From Actinomycetes bacterium (lineage in GTDB: Bacteria > Actinomycetota > Acidimicrobiia > Acidimicrobiales > Palsa-688), in contig JAKAWM010000190.1 in NCBI GenBank assembly GCA_021827285.1, positions 1 to 6,119 on the forward strand: a stretch of 6,119 nt of DNA. The letters run 5' to 3'. The position numbers were made by a program, and so were the translations under genes. Positions 1 to 6,119 of this stretch are shown piece after piece. The notes beneath the pieces are model-generated. The model was not told the DNA's origin, did no database searches, and saw only the letters and a program-made list of their open reading frames with translations. How positions within the stretch are numbered: the first letter of the stretch is position 1; every line of letters starts with the position of its first letter.

Positions 1-1
1 C

Positions 2-349
2 TACGAGGGCCTCGGGCTCAATTTCGCCACCATGCGAGCGGTGCTGGCGGGCGAAGCCGGGGAGGGCGTGCCCAAACGCGTGCAGGCCTGGCTGCTGCGG
101 CGCATGAGCGGGGCCATGCAGATCGAGTCGTTATGGCATTTCAATGCCAAGTTCGACCCCGATTGGCAGCCTCGCTACGCCGTTTACGATGCCCCGGAGC
201 ACGCCCTGCCCGCGGCACTGGCCGTGGCCCGGGCCGAATCGTTTTGGGAGCTGCCACTGATCGGCCGGTTCCTCATACCTTCACCTCAGCGTCAATCCGA
301 TGGGGCTGGCATCGAGACCTTGGTAGGCCGTTCGGCCCCTCCCCCCTAA
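2..349 (+). CDS. C-terminal part of a DUF2156 (LysX/MprF-like) phosphatidylglycerol lysyltransferase; 5' end outside window
   Basis: This is the last 115 codons of a gene that enters from the left edge in frame 2 and ends with TAA at 347-349. The segment GLNFATMRAVLAGEAGEG, the later QIESLWHFNAKFDPDWQPRY block and the following Leu/Ala-rich helix match what I know of the C-terminal acyltransferase (GNAT-fold) domain of lysyl-phosphatidylglycerol synthases. In mycobacterial LysX and MprF the corresponding motif reads roughly QIESLYRFNAKF-P-W-PR. These membrane-associated enzymes move lysine (or another amino acid) from aminoacyl-tRNA to phosphatidylglycerol, lowering surface negative charge and aiding resistance to cationic peptides. 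The ATG at 32 is internal, because the homologous frame is already open at the window edge. About 30 residues follow the last recognisable helix, ending in a Pro-rich tail. Whether the whole protein has a flippase domain or a lysyl-tRNA synthetase fusion cannot be seen, and neither can the amino-acid substrate. It converges on nuoN, so it is not part of that operon. Confidence 0.75.
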   Translation, partial: YEGLGLNFATMRAVLAGEAGEGVPKRVQAWLLRRMSGAMQIESLWHFNAKFDPDWQPRYAVYDAPEHALPAALAVARAESFWELPLIGRFLIPSPQRQSDGAGIETLVGRSAPPP

Positions 350-358
350 GGTGGCCCC

Positions 359-376
359 GGCTCCCCTCAGGGAGCC
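359..376. terminator. Candidate bidirectional hairpin at the convergent gene ends
   Basis: GGCTCCC at 359-365 and GGGAGCC at 370-376 form a perfect 7-bp stem with a 4-nt CTCA loop. The loop and 3' arm overlap the last codons of nuoN, whose TGA stop is at 367-369. The site lies between two tail-to-tail genes, where a terminator acting on both strands is expected. No T-tract follows on either strand, so this is not a classical intrinsic terminator. T-poor hairpins are common at gene ends in GC-rich Actinomycetota, but a chance palindrome cannot be ruled out. Confidence 0.35.
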
Positions 377-2097
377 CATGTCAGGCCGATCGAATGGGCG
401 AGCGACAACACGGGCGAGGACACCCCGGCGAAAACGGTGAAGGCCACGCACACGGCCAAAACGGCGGCAGTAGCTGTGGGCACGCGCAGCCGGGCGCTTG
501 AGGGTGCCCGTAGAGCCACCACCGCTCCCCTAGCGGCCAGACCGGCCGTGGCCATGGCCTCCAAATCTTCGGCGCCTTCCTCCGCTTCGCCGGGGCCGCC
601 AGCAACACCCTGCCCGCCCGGGGCAGCACGCACTCCCGCTTCAGCCGCCCGAACACCGGCCGCGGTCACCGCCGGCATGTACATCAAAAGAGCCAGTCGA
701 AGGTAAATGAAAGCGGCAATGGCGGCACCGAGCATGCCTATGAGCGCCAACCCGTACTGGCCTTTGCCGATCACTGCGGAGATGACCACCCATTTGCCGA
801 GAAACCCGCTGGTCAGGGGGACACCGGCTTGAGCCAGCAGGAGGACCAGCATGCTGGCCGCCAACCAAGGGCTACGCCCGGCCAAACCCCGCAAGGCCCC
901 CAAGTCGTTGCGCACCTCGCCCCGGCCTTGGATAACGCCCACGACGGCAAAGGTGCCTAGCACCATGAAGGTGTAGGTGAACAGGTAGAAAGAAGCGGCA
1001 GACCAACCTGCCTGGGTCCCGGCTTGTAGCCCGATCAGCACGTAGCCGACCTGGCTGATGCTGGAGTAGGCGAGCAGCCGCTTCAGATCCGATTGGGCCA
1101 GGGCCAGGACCGAGCCCACCAGCACCGAAGCGGTGGCCAGCACCCAGATGGCGGGGCGCCAATTGGCAACCTCGGTGGGCAGGGCAAGCATGAGCACCCG
1201 CAACAGGCCGGCAAACCCGGCGGCCTTGGCCACGGCCGCCATATAACCGACAAAAGGCGTTGGTGCCCCCTGGTAGACGTCGGGCGTCCAGAAGTGGAAC
1301 GGTACCGCCGCCACCTTGAAGCCCAGCCCAGCAATCAAAAAGGCCATCCCAGCCAGCAGGATCCCGTTGTGCGCTATGGCTGTGCTGGTGAGGAAACGAA
1401 ATATCTCGTAGTACTGAGTGGATCCTGTGGCCCCGTAAACCAGAGCAGCACCGTAGATAAAAAGGGCCGAGGAAAAGGACCCGAGGATGAAGTACTTGAG
1501 CCCGGCCTCGCCCGAGGCGGCGCGGCGCCGGTGGTACGCCGTCATCGTGTAGAGGGAGATGGAGAGGACCTCAAGGCCGAGGAACAGCGTGATGAGGCCA
1601 GCTGCCTCCGCCATCAGCACCCCACCGGCGGAGCACAGCAACATGAGCACGTAGGGCTCGGGACCGTCCAAGCCTTCGCGCCCCAGGTAACCATCGGACA
1701 TGAGGGCCCCCAAGGCGGTGGCGCAGCCGAAGAGGATGGCGAAAAAGGCGCTGAAGTGGTCGTAGAGCACCTGGCCGCCGACGGTTATGTTCGTGTTGGC
1801 CGCAGTGTTCAGGTTGACCCACTGCACCACACCGTCGACAGCCGTGCCCAGGCCGGCGGCGAAGGTCAGCCCCGCCCAGAGGCCCGGGTAGCGGCGCTTG
1901 GGCAGGGTGGCCGACAGGCCCAGGACCACCAAGGCGGCGATCCCCAGGATCAAAAGTGGCGCTATCGAGCGGTACTCGACAGGGATGGAGAGCGAGCCCG
2001 GGGCGCTGCACAGGCCGCTCACCTTGGCATCCGAAGCAACGGCGTTGCTGATGGTGCAGCCCGGACCGCTGGGGGGCAGGGTTACCAAGGTGATCAT
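367..2097 (-). CDS. nuoN: NADH-quinone oxidoreductase subunit N (complex I membrane arm)
   Basis: NuoN is the antiporter-like subunit nearest the quinone-proximal part of the membrane arm and carries one of the proton channels. The 576-residue product is hydrophobic with about 14 membrane segments. Residues aligning with the E. coli NuoN channel are present: E176 (in LGLEVLSISLY), K201 (GLKYFILGSFSS), K261 (GFKVAAVPFHFWTPDVYQG), K291 (AVAKAAGF) and K435 (GFLGKWVV). Their spacing (25, 60, 30, 144) is close to E. coli's (25, 59, 30, 148). The ATG at 2097 overlaps the nuoM stop in ATGA, and AGGAAG lies 6 nt upstream, which supports this start and translational coupling. Two oddities set it apart. 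There are about 40 residues before the first membrane segment, with Cys at 14 and 30. An Ala/Gly-rich, partly acidic stretch at about 475-538 separates the last two membrane helices. The protein is longer than E. coli NuoN (about 485 residues) mainly because of these two regions. It is the last gene of the operon. Confidence 0.96.
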   Translation of the reverse strand: MITLVTLPPSGPGCTISNAVASDAKVSGLCSAPGSLSIPVEYRSIAPLLILGIAALVVLGLSATLPKRRYPGLWAGLTFAAGLGTAVDGVVQWVNLNTAANTNITVGGQVLYDHFSAFFAILFGCATALGALMSDGYLGREGLDGPEPYVLMLLCSAGGVLMAEAAGLITLFLGLEVLSISLYTMTAYHRRRAASGEAGLKYFILGSFSSALFIYGAALVYGATGSTQYYEIFRFLTSTAIAHNGILLAGMAFLIAGLGFKVAAVPFHFWTPDVYQGAPTPFVGYMAAVAKAAGFAGLLRVLMLALPTEVANWRPAIWVLATASVLVGSVLALAQSDLKRLLAYSSISQVGYVLIGLQAGTQAGWSAASFYLFTYTFMVLGTFAVVGVIQGRGEVRNDLGALRGLAGRSPWLAASMLVLLLAQAGVPLTSGFLGKWVVISAVIGKGQYGLALIGMLGAAIAAFIYLRLALLMYMPAVTAAGVRAAEAGVRAAPGGQGVAGGPGEAEEGAEDLEAMATAGLAARGAVVALRAPSSARLRVPTATAAVLAVCVAFTVFAGVSSPVLSLAHSIGLTWAP

Positions 2098-3758
2098 TTC
2101 GCTCTTCCTGTGGCCGAGGCTCCTGTGGCTGATGCGGCTCCTGTGGGAGATGCGGCGCTCGGGACAGGCGCGGCGGGGGTATCTACGACTTGGTCGGGAG
2201 GCACGGCGAAAGTGCCGTGCCCCACGCCGCTAGCCGGGATCTTGAGGCTGGGGTCGGCATACTCGATGTGGGCGATCAGGTGGTCCACTGCGGGTTGCAC
2301 CCGGACCAGGAGAGGTTGGGGGTAAACCCCGATAAAGATCATCCCCCCTAGCAGGGGGGCGATGGCAGCACGCTCCGCCCAGGTCATGTCGCGCACGCCC
2401 GCGTTGACCGCCTTGGCCGGCCCGTGGAAAACGCGCTGATAGGCCCAAAGAAGGTAGATGGCGCCAAGCAAAGCCCCGCTCGTCGCCACCACCGCCCACC
2501 AGCGATGAGTGATGAAGGTGCCGATGAGCACCAGCAGTTCTCCGACGAAGCCGTTGAGGCCGGGCAACCCGGCGGCGGACAGCAGGACGGCCATGAACAC
2601 CCACCCGAGCACGGGCGCCACGGTTTGAAGCCCCCCCAGCTCGTTGAACCGGTAGGTGCGGCGGCGCTCCCAGACCATGCCTACCAGCAAGAAAAGCCCG
2701 CCCGTCGATAGACCATGGTTGACCATTTCGATGATGCCACCGGTGATGCCCTGGACCGTGAAGCCGAACAAGCCCACGACGATGAAGCCGACGCCGGCCA
2801 CCGAGCCGTAAGCCACCAGCCGCTTCAGGTCGCGTTGGACGGCGGCCACCACCGAACCCCAGATTATCCCTACCGCAGCCAGGGTGAGGGCCAACGGCGC
2901 GAGGTCAACGGCCGCCCGAGGGAAGAGGAATATCCCCCACCGCAGTATGCCGTAGGCACCCAGCTTGAAAAGGGTGCCCGCGAGGACCATCGAACCGCCG
3001 GTGGGTGCCTGGGTATAAGCGTCGGGCATCCAAGTGTGGAACGGTACGAGCGGCATCTTGACGGCAAACGCCACTCCAAAGGACAAAAGGAGTAGCTCCT
3101 GGTCTGCCAAGGGGAGGCGCATGGCGCCTCGGGCCAGGGTGACGATATCGAAAGACCCCGTCGTACCGGTCGGCAGGTGGGCGGAGACGAGCAGGTAGGT
3201 GGCCAGGATGCCGACGAAGAGGAAGGCGGAGCCGGCGAAGGTGAACAAGAAGAACTTGGTGGCGGCATAGCCACGGCGGGGGGCGTCGCCGCCCAGGATG
3301 ACGAAATAGCCCGGGACGAGGGTGATCTCGAAAGCGATGAAGAACAAAAAGGCGTCCAACGAAAGGAACGTGGCCATACAGGCGGACTCGAGCAAGAGCA
3401 TCCAAGCCAGGTATGCCCGCGGCGTATGGGCGTCTGGGACGGGCTTGGTCGCCATGGCGATGGGGAAAAGAAGAGCGGTAATGGCCACTAGGAACAGCGA
3501 TATACCGTCCACGCCCAGGTACCAGGAGATCCCGAGGTCGCCGAACCACGATCCCTTGGTGGTGAACTGGAAGCCCGCGTGCGCGTCGCCGGTCTTAAAG
3601 GCGATCACCATCCACAAGGCAAAGGCGAACTCGACCGCTCCGGCGCTGAGGGCGAGCCACTTGGCCATGGTCGCCGGCTCCTGCCGGGGCAGTAGCGCGA
3701 TGGCCAGCGCCGCCCCGAGAGGCAGGAACACGATGACGTCGAGGATGGGGAAGCTCAC
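2094..3758 (-). CDS. nuoM: NADH-quinone oxidoreductase subunit M (complex I membrane arm)
   Basis: NuoM is the middle of the three antiporter-like proton channels, between NuoL and NuoN. The 554-residue product has about 14 membrane helices. Its channel residues fall at the same numbers as in E. coli: E144 (FEITLVPGYF), K234 (FAVKMPLVPFHTWMPDAY), K265 (GTLFKLGAYG) and E407 (GFVGELLVL). H348 (VNHGLSTGG) is also kept. The helix after LKRLVAY reads GSVAGVGF where the family usually has a Ser-His pair (SVSHMGF in E. coli), so position 322 is Gly. The start is GTG at 3758, 3 bp after the nuoL stop, with a G-run on the minus strand (3766-3771) 7 nt upstream acting as a weak ribosome site. The stop overlaps nuoN. 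After about residue 500 a roughly 50-residue tail follows, rich in Pro, Ala, Ser, Thr and Gly and ending in ASPTGA-type repeats. It is absent from E. coli NuoM (509 residues). Confidence 0.97.
   Translation of the reverse strand: MSFPILDVIVFLPLGAALAIALLPRQEPATMAKWLALSAGAVEFAFALWMVIAFKTGDAHAGFQFTTKGSWFGDLGISWYLGVDGISLFLVAITALLFPIAMATKPVPDAHTPRAYLAWMLLLESACMATFLSLDAFLFFIAFEITLVPGYFVILGGDAPRRGYAATKFFLFTFAGSAFLFVGILATYLLVSAHLPTGTTGSFDIVTLARGAMRLPLADQELLLLSFGVAFAVKMPLVPFHTWMPDAYTQAPTGGSMVLAGTLFKLGAYGILRWGIFLFPRAAVDLAPLALTLAAVGIIWGSVVAAVQRDLKRLVAYGSVAGVGFIVVGLFGFTVQGITGGIIEMVNHGLSTGGLFLLVGMVWERRRTYRFNELGGLQTVAPVLGWVFMAVLLSAAGLPGLNGFVGELLVLIGTFITHRWWAVVATSGALLGAIYLLWAYQRVFHGPAKAVNAGVRDMTWAERAAIAPLLGGMIFIGVYPQPLLVRVQPAVDHLIAHIEYADPSLKIPASGVGHGTFAVPPDQVVDTPAAPVPSAASPTGAASATGASATGRAK
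2104..2109 (-). promoter_or_regulatory. Ribosome binding site of nuoN
   Basis: On the minus strand AGGAAG lies 6 nt upstream of the nuoN ATG at 2097, inside the last codons of nuoM. With the ATGA stop/start overlap it fixes the nuoN start. It suggests both re-initiation by ribosomes finishing nuoM and independent loading. Confidence 0.6.
2118..2153. repeat. 18-bp imperfect tandem repeat in the nuoM 3' end
   Basis: Two adjacent 18-bp units at 2118-2135 and 2136-2153 match at 16 of 18 positions, differing only at the dinucleotide CT versus GA. A third, shorter copy of the core TCCTGTGG occurs at 2106-2113, 15 bp before the core of the first unit. On the coding strand the units are in frame and give the ASPTGA / ASATGA / SATGR repeats of the NuoM C-terminal tail. 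The period is a multiple of three, so unit gain or loss by slippage would keep the frame. The function is unknown and the repeat may be neutral. Confidence 0.65.
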
Positions 3759-3761
3759 CGA

Positions 3762-5804
3762 TCAGCCCCCCATCCTGAAGGCGACATAGCCCAGGATCAC
3801 TATTACTCCTACTGACAACCCGAGGATATAGGTGCGGAGATAGCCGCTCTGCGTCCGCCGCAGCCCGCGACCGCAGACGCCGAGGAAGCTAGCTGTCCCG
3901 TTCACGAAGCCATCGACCAGCCTCCGGTCCATCACGAAGGCGAGCCCTTGGGCCAGGGCCCGGACGGGGCCGGAGACGGCAGCTGACACGGCATCGTCAA
4001 TGAACCACGCCCGCCGGAGGAAGGTGGGCTCCAGTGCGGGGTGTTCGGCTGTCCTCCAAGTGGCCAGCCCCAGGCCCAGACCGCCCAGGGCGATGGCGGT
4101 CGTGACCACTGACAGGGCCCACTTCGTGGCGGTGCTGGCAACGTGCAGGCCCGTGGCCGGGAAAAGCGGCTGCAGGAAACCGGTGAGGAAGTTGAGGTGC
4201 CAAGCGGGGAAATTGATCCCGCCTCCGAGCACGGCGGCCACCGCCAAGGCGACCAGCGGGGCGGTCATGAGCCAGGAGGGGTCCCGGGGCGAGCCGCCAA
4301 CGTGAGCCTCGGCAGGCAGGCCCGGCTGGGTGCCCATCCCTCCGGACTGGTAACCCTCAGTGCTGGCTTCATGTTCGTGGTGGCTTGCCTCGTCTCCGTG
4401 GTGGACCGGGCGGGCTTCGTCCCACCGGGCTTGGCCGGAAAAGACCAGGGCGAACTGGCGGCTCATGTAGTAGGCCGTGAGGCCGGCGGTGAGCACTCCC
4501 ACGGCCCACAGGACCTTGTTCATCTCCCAGGCCGAAGACAAGATGGCGTCCTTGGACCAAAAGCCGGCGAAGGGTGGGATGCCGGAAATGGCCAGCCACC
4601 CCACCCCGAAAGTCACCGCCGTGACCGGTAGGTAGCGCGCCAAGCCACCCATCTCTTTCATGTTCTGGCGGTCAGCCAAGGCGTGGATTACAGCTCCCGC
4701 CCCGAGGAAGAGGAGGGCCTTGAAAAATGCATGCGTGAGCATATGGAATATGCCATCGGTGTAGTCTCCCGCCCCGACCGCCAGGAACATGTAGCCGAGT
4801 TGGGAAATAGTTGAGTAGGCCAGGGCCTTTTTGATGTCGTCCTGTGCGCAGGCGATGGTGGCGGCCAAAAAGGCCGTGCCGGCACCTACGCAGGCGATAA
4901 CCCAGGCCGTGGCGTGGGCGTAGTGGAGCAGGGGTGCCACTCGCACCATAAGGTAGACGCCGGCTGTCACCATGGTGGCGGCGTGTATCAGCGCTGATAT
5001 CGGGGTCGGGCCCTCCATGGCATCGGGCAGCCACATGTACAAGGGGATCTGGGCTGACTTGCCCACCGCGCCGAGGAAGAGCAGCAGGGTGACGGCGGTA
5101 GCCGTGGTCCCGTTCACAGCCCCCGGAGCACCGGCCAACAGACCGGTGGGGTGGCCGCCCACCAGCGTCCCGAGGACCCTCGAGTAGTTGAGCGAACCGA
5201 AGTGGGAGAACATCAAGAACATGGCCAGAAGGAAGCCCATGTCGCCTGCCCGGTTGGTGACGAAGGCCTTCTTGGCGGCGACGGCAGCTACCTCCCGCTG
5301 GAACCAGAAGCCGATCAGCCCGTAGGAACAGAAGCCGACGCCTTCCCAGCCGAGGAAGGAAAAGAGGAAGTTGTCCGCCATGACCAGCACGAGCATCGAG
5401 AACAAGAACAGGTTCAAGTAAACAAAGAAGCGGTCGAAGCCCGGGTCACGGTGCATGTAGCCGATCGAGTAGAGATGGATGGCGGCCGACACCCCGGTGA
5501 CGAACAGGGCCATGGTCAAGGACAGCGGGTCGACCAGGATGCCCACGTTTACGTGGAGGCCGCCGACTGGGAACCACGTGAAGACCTTGAGGTCAAAGCT
5601 GCGGGCTGTGGCCGGCTGGCCGAGCGCCCCCACCCAGGCCACGATGGCGGCCACAAAAGAGCCGATGGCCGCGAAAGTGCCCACCCAGCCCGCCTTGGGC
5701 TCGCCCAGGCGGCGCCCAAAAACGAGGTTGATCACGAAACCGGCCAGGGGCAGGGCGACCACCGCATAAGCGGCGTGAACGGCAGCAGGGGTCAGGGGCG
5801 TCAT
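3762..5804 (-). CDS. nuoL: NADH-quinone oxidoreductase subunit L (complex I membrane arm)
   Basis: NuoL is the distal antiporter-like proton channel, and its C-terminus carries the long lateral amphipathic helix that runs along the membrane arm. The 680-residue product has about 16 membrane segments. Visible functional residues are E154 (FLGWEGVGFCSYGLIG), D188 (TNRAGDMGF), K249 (GAVGKSAQIPLYMWLPDAM), H274 (SALIHAATMVTAGVYL), H354/H358/K362 (HMLTHAFFKALLF) and K418-D419 (GFWSKDAIL). They correspond to E144, D178, K229, H254, H334/H338/K342 and K399-D400 of E. coli. The end (about 596-680) contains the typical FIDDAVSAAVSGP, VDGFVNG and TQSGYLRTYIL blocks and a final membrane helix, so the lateral helix is complete. 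The start is ATG at 5804, 4 bp after the nuoK stop, with AAAGGG 8 nt upstream. The loop at about 460-505 is unusually long and rich in His and acidic residues (HH at 468-469 and 475-476, H478). It lies between the putative helices 13 and 14, on the cytoplasmic side. Confidence 0.97.
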   Translation of the reverse strand: MTPLTPAAVHAAYAVVALPLAGFVINLVFGRRLGEPKAGWVGTFAAIGSFVAAIVAWVGALGQPATARSFDLKVFTWFPVGGLHVNVGILVDPLSLTMALFVTGVSAAIHLYSIGYMHRDPGFDRFFVYLNLFLFSMLVLVMADNFLFSFLGWEGVGFCSYGLIGFWFQREVAAVAAKKAFVTNRAGDMGFLLAMFLMFSHFGSLNYSRVLGTLVGGHPTGLLAGAPGAVNGTTATAVTLLLFLGAVGKSAQIPLYMWLPDAMEGPTPISALIHAATMVTAGVYLMVRVAPLLHYAHATAWVIACVGAGTAFLAATIACAQDDIKKALAYSTISQLGYMFLAVGAGDYTDGIFHMLTHAFFKALLFLGAGAVIHALADRQNMKEMGGLARYLPVTAVTFGVGWLAISGIPPFAGFWSKDAILSSAWEMNKVLWAVGVLTAGLTAYYMSRQFALVFSGQARWDEARPVHHGDEASHHEHEASTEGYQSGGMGTQPGLPAEAHVGGSPRDPSWLMTAPLVALAVAAVLGGGINFPAWHLNFLTGFLQPLFPATGLHVASTATKWALSVVTTAIALGGLGLGLATWRTAEHPALEPTFLRRAWFIDDAVSAAVSGPVRALAQGLAFVMDRRLVDGFVNGTASFLGVCGRGLRRTQSGYLRTYILGLSVGVIVILGYVAFRMGG
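3766..3771 (-). promoter_or_regulatory. Weak G-run ribosome binding site of nuoM
   Basis: On the minus strand six G residues, part of the last NuoL codons (Met-Gly-Gly-stop), lie 7 nt before the GTG start of nuoM at 3758. It is a poor Shine-Dalgarno match and it precedes a GTG. NuoM synthesis therefore probably depends largely on coupling to nuoL translation, whose stop codon is only 3 bp away. Confidence 0.4.
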
Positions 5805-5808
5805 TGCG

Positions 5809-6114
5809 TCAACCCTTTAGGGAGCTCACGTCGTCGGCTGTGGCCCCACTGCGCCGGCGGTAGATGGCCACGATGATGCCCAGGCCAACCACCACCTCGG
5901 CGGCGGCCACCACGAGCACGAAGAACACCGACGCCTGCCCTCCCAGGTCGTTCAGCATCCGGGAGAAGGTGACAAAGGTGAGGCTGACGCCGTTCAACAT
6001 GAGCTCGATGCACATGTACATGACCAAGATGTTGCGCCTCACCAGGACACCCACGCCACCGATGCCGAACAGGCAAGCGGCCAGGATCAGGTACCAGGGG
6101 CCAGGGACAGTCAT
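5809..6114 (-). CDS. nuoK: NADH-quinone oxidoreductase subunit K (complex I membrane arm)
   Basis: NuoK is a small three-helix subunit homologous to MrpC. With NuoA, NuoJ and NuoN it forms the proton pathway nearest the quinone chamber. The 101-residue product has the normal family length and three membrane segments, at about 7-25, 29-50 and 60-86. The two buried glutamates known to matter in E. coli NuoK (E36, E72) are seen here as E37 (YMCIELMLNGVSLTFV) and E73 (VAAAEVVVGLGIIVAIYRR). The Arg pair after helix 1 (VLVRRNIL) is also typical. The ATG is at 6114, and only 5 bp of upstream sequence remain, so its ribosome site is outside the window. The ATGA at the start would allow an overlapping nuoJ stop (codons CAG CTA TGA), which is the usual order, but nuoJ itself cannot be confirmed. 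The stop is 4 bp before nuoL. Confidence 0.97.
   Translation of the reverse strand: MTVPGPWYLILAACLFGIGGVGVLVRRNILVMYMCIELMLNGVSLTFVTFSRMLNDLGGQASVFFVLVVAAAEVVVGLGIIVAIYRRRSGATADDVSSLKG
5813..5818 (-). promoter_or_regulatory. Ribosome binding site of nuoL
   Basis: On the minus strand AAAGGG lies 8 nt upstream of the nuoL ATG at 5804, inside the final codons of nuoK (Leu-Lys-Gly-stop). This supports the chosen nuoL start and a coupled nuoK-nuoL reading. Confidence 0.55.
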
Positions 6115-6119
6115 AGCTG

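Noticed and set aside
32..349. A complete 105-residue gene starting at ATG 32
   Set aside because: The frame is open to the window edge, and the residues before the ATG (YEGLGLNFAT) belong to the same conserved domain, so this is the end of a larger gene.
133..501. 122-codon plus-strand frame across the gene junction
   Set aside because: It is out of frame with the recognised lysyltransferase-like end and antisense to the nuoN end. It is Pro/Arg/Gly-rich with no domain.
1093..2325. 410-codon plus-strand open frame antisense to nuoN and the end of nuoM
   Set aside because: The translation is Gly/Gln/His-rich with no recognisable domain, and it lies opposite strongly conserved NuoN/NuoM sequence. 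Long antisense frames are expected in GC-rich genes.
5151..5876. 241-codon plus-strand open frame antisense to nuoL and the nuoK 3' end
   Set aside because: It is highly charged and low in complexity (Glu/His/Val/Gly), with no family resemblance. It is a by-product of GC-rich nuoL codon use.
6111..6119. End of nuoJ overlapping the nuoK start (CAG CTA TGA)
   Set aside because: It is plausible from the usual nuoJ-nuoK order and the ATGA overlap, but three codons cannot support a separate gene call.
1..6119. Mobile element, CRISPR array, tRNA/rRNA gene, defence or other novel system
   Set aside because: No transposase, spaced repeats, RNA gene or unexplained conserved gene is visible. Nearly every base belongs to complex I genes or the neighbouring lysyltransferase-like gene.

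Overview
This window is GC-rich and almost entirely coding. It holds the distal end of a respiratory complex I operon on the minus strand, read in the order nuoK, nuoL, nuoM, nuoN. It also holds the last ~115 codons of a plus-strand gene that converges on nuoN. The GC bias, the 14-gene-type nuo order, and a neighbour resembling the C-terminus of actinobacterial lysyl-phosphatidylglycerol synthases (LysX/MprF, DUF2156 family) suggest a member of the Actinomycetota. An uncultured lineage such as Acidimicrobiia is possible, but the class is a guess.

Layout: positions 2-349 (+) are the 3' end of the predicted phosphatidylglycerol lysyltransferase-type gene. Positions 350-366 are a 17-bp convergent gap with a perfect 7-bp hairpin that reaches into the nuoN stop codon. 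Positions 367-2097 (-) are nuoN, 2094-3758 (-) nuoM, 3762-5804 (-) nuoL and 5809-6114 (-) nuoK. The junctions are tight: nuoK/nuoL 4 bp apart, nuoL/nuoM 3 bp apart, nuoM/nuoN overlapping in ATGA. The four are therefore very probably one transcript with coupled translation, and the upstream nuo genes lie beyond position 6119. There is no gene-free stretch over 300 bp.

Together the four proteins form most of the proton-pumping membrane arm of NADH:quinone oxidoreductase. NuoL, NuoM and NuoN are the three antiporter-like channels, and NuoK supplies part of the fourth pathway next to the quinone site. The main charged residues of each channel are visible, so the complex looks functional.

I see no new biological system here. 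The points worth a second look are lineage-specific decorations of complex I: a His-rich cytoplasmic loop in NuoL, an Ala/Gly-rich insert in the equivalent loop of NuoN, a repetitive C-terminal tail on NuoM, and loss of the usual Ser-His pair in a NuoM helix.
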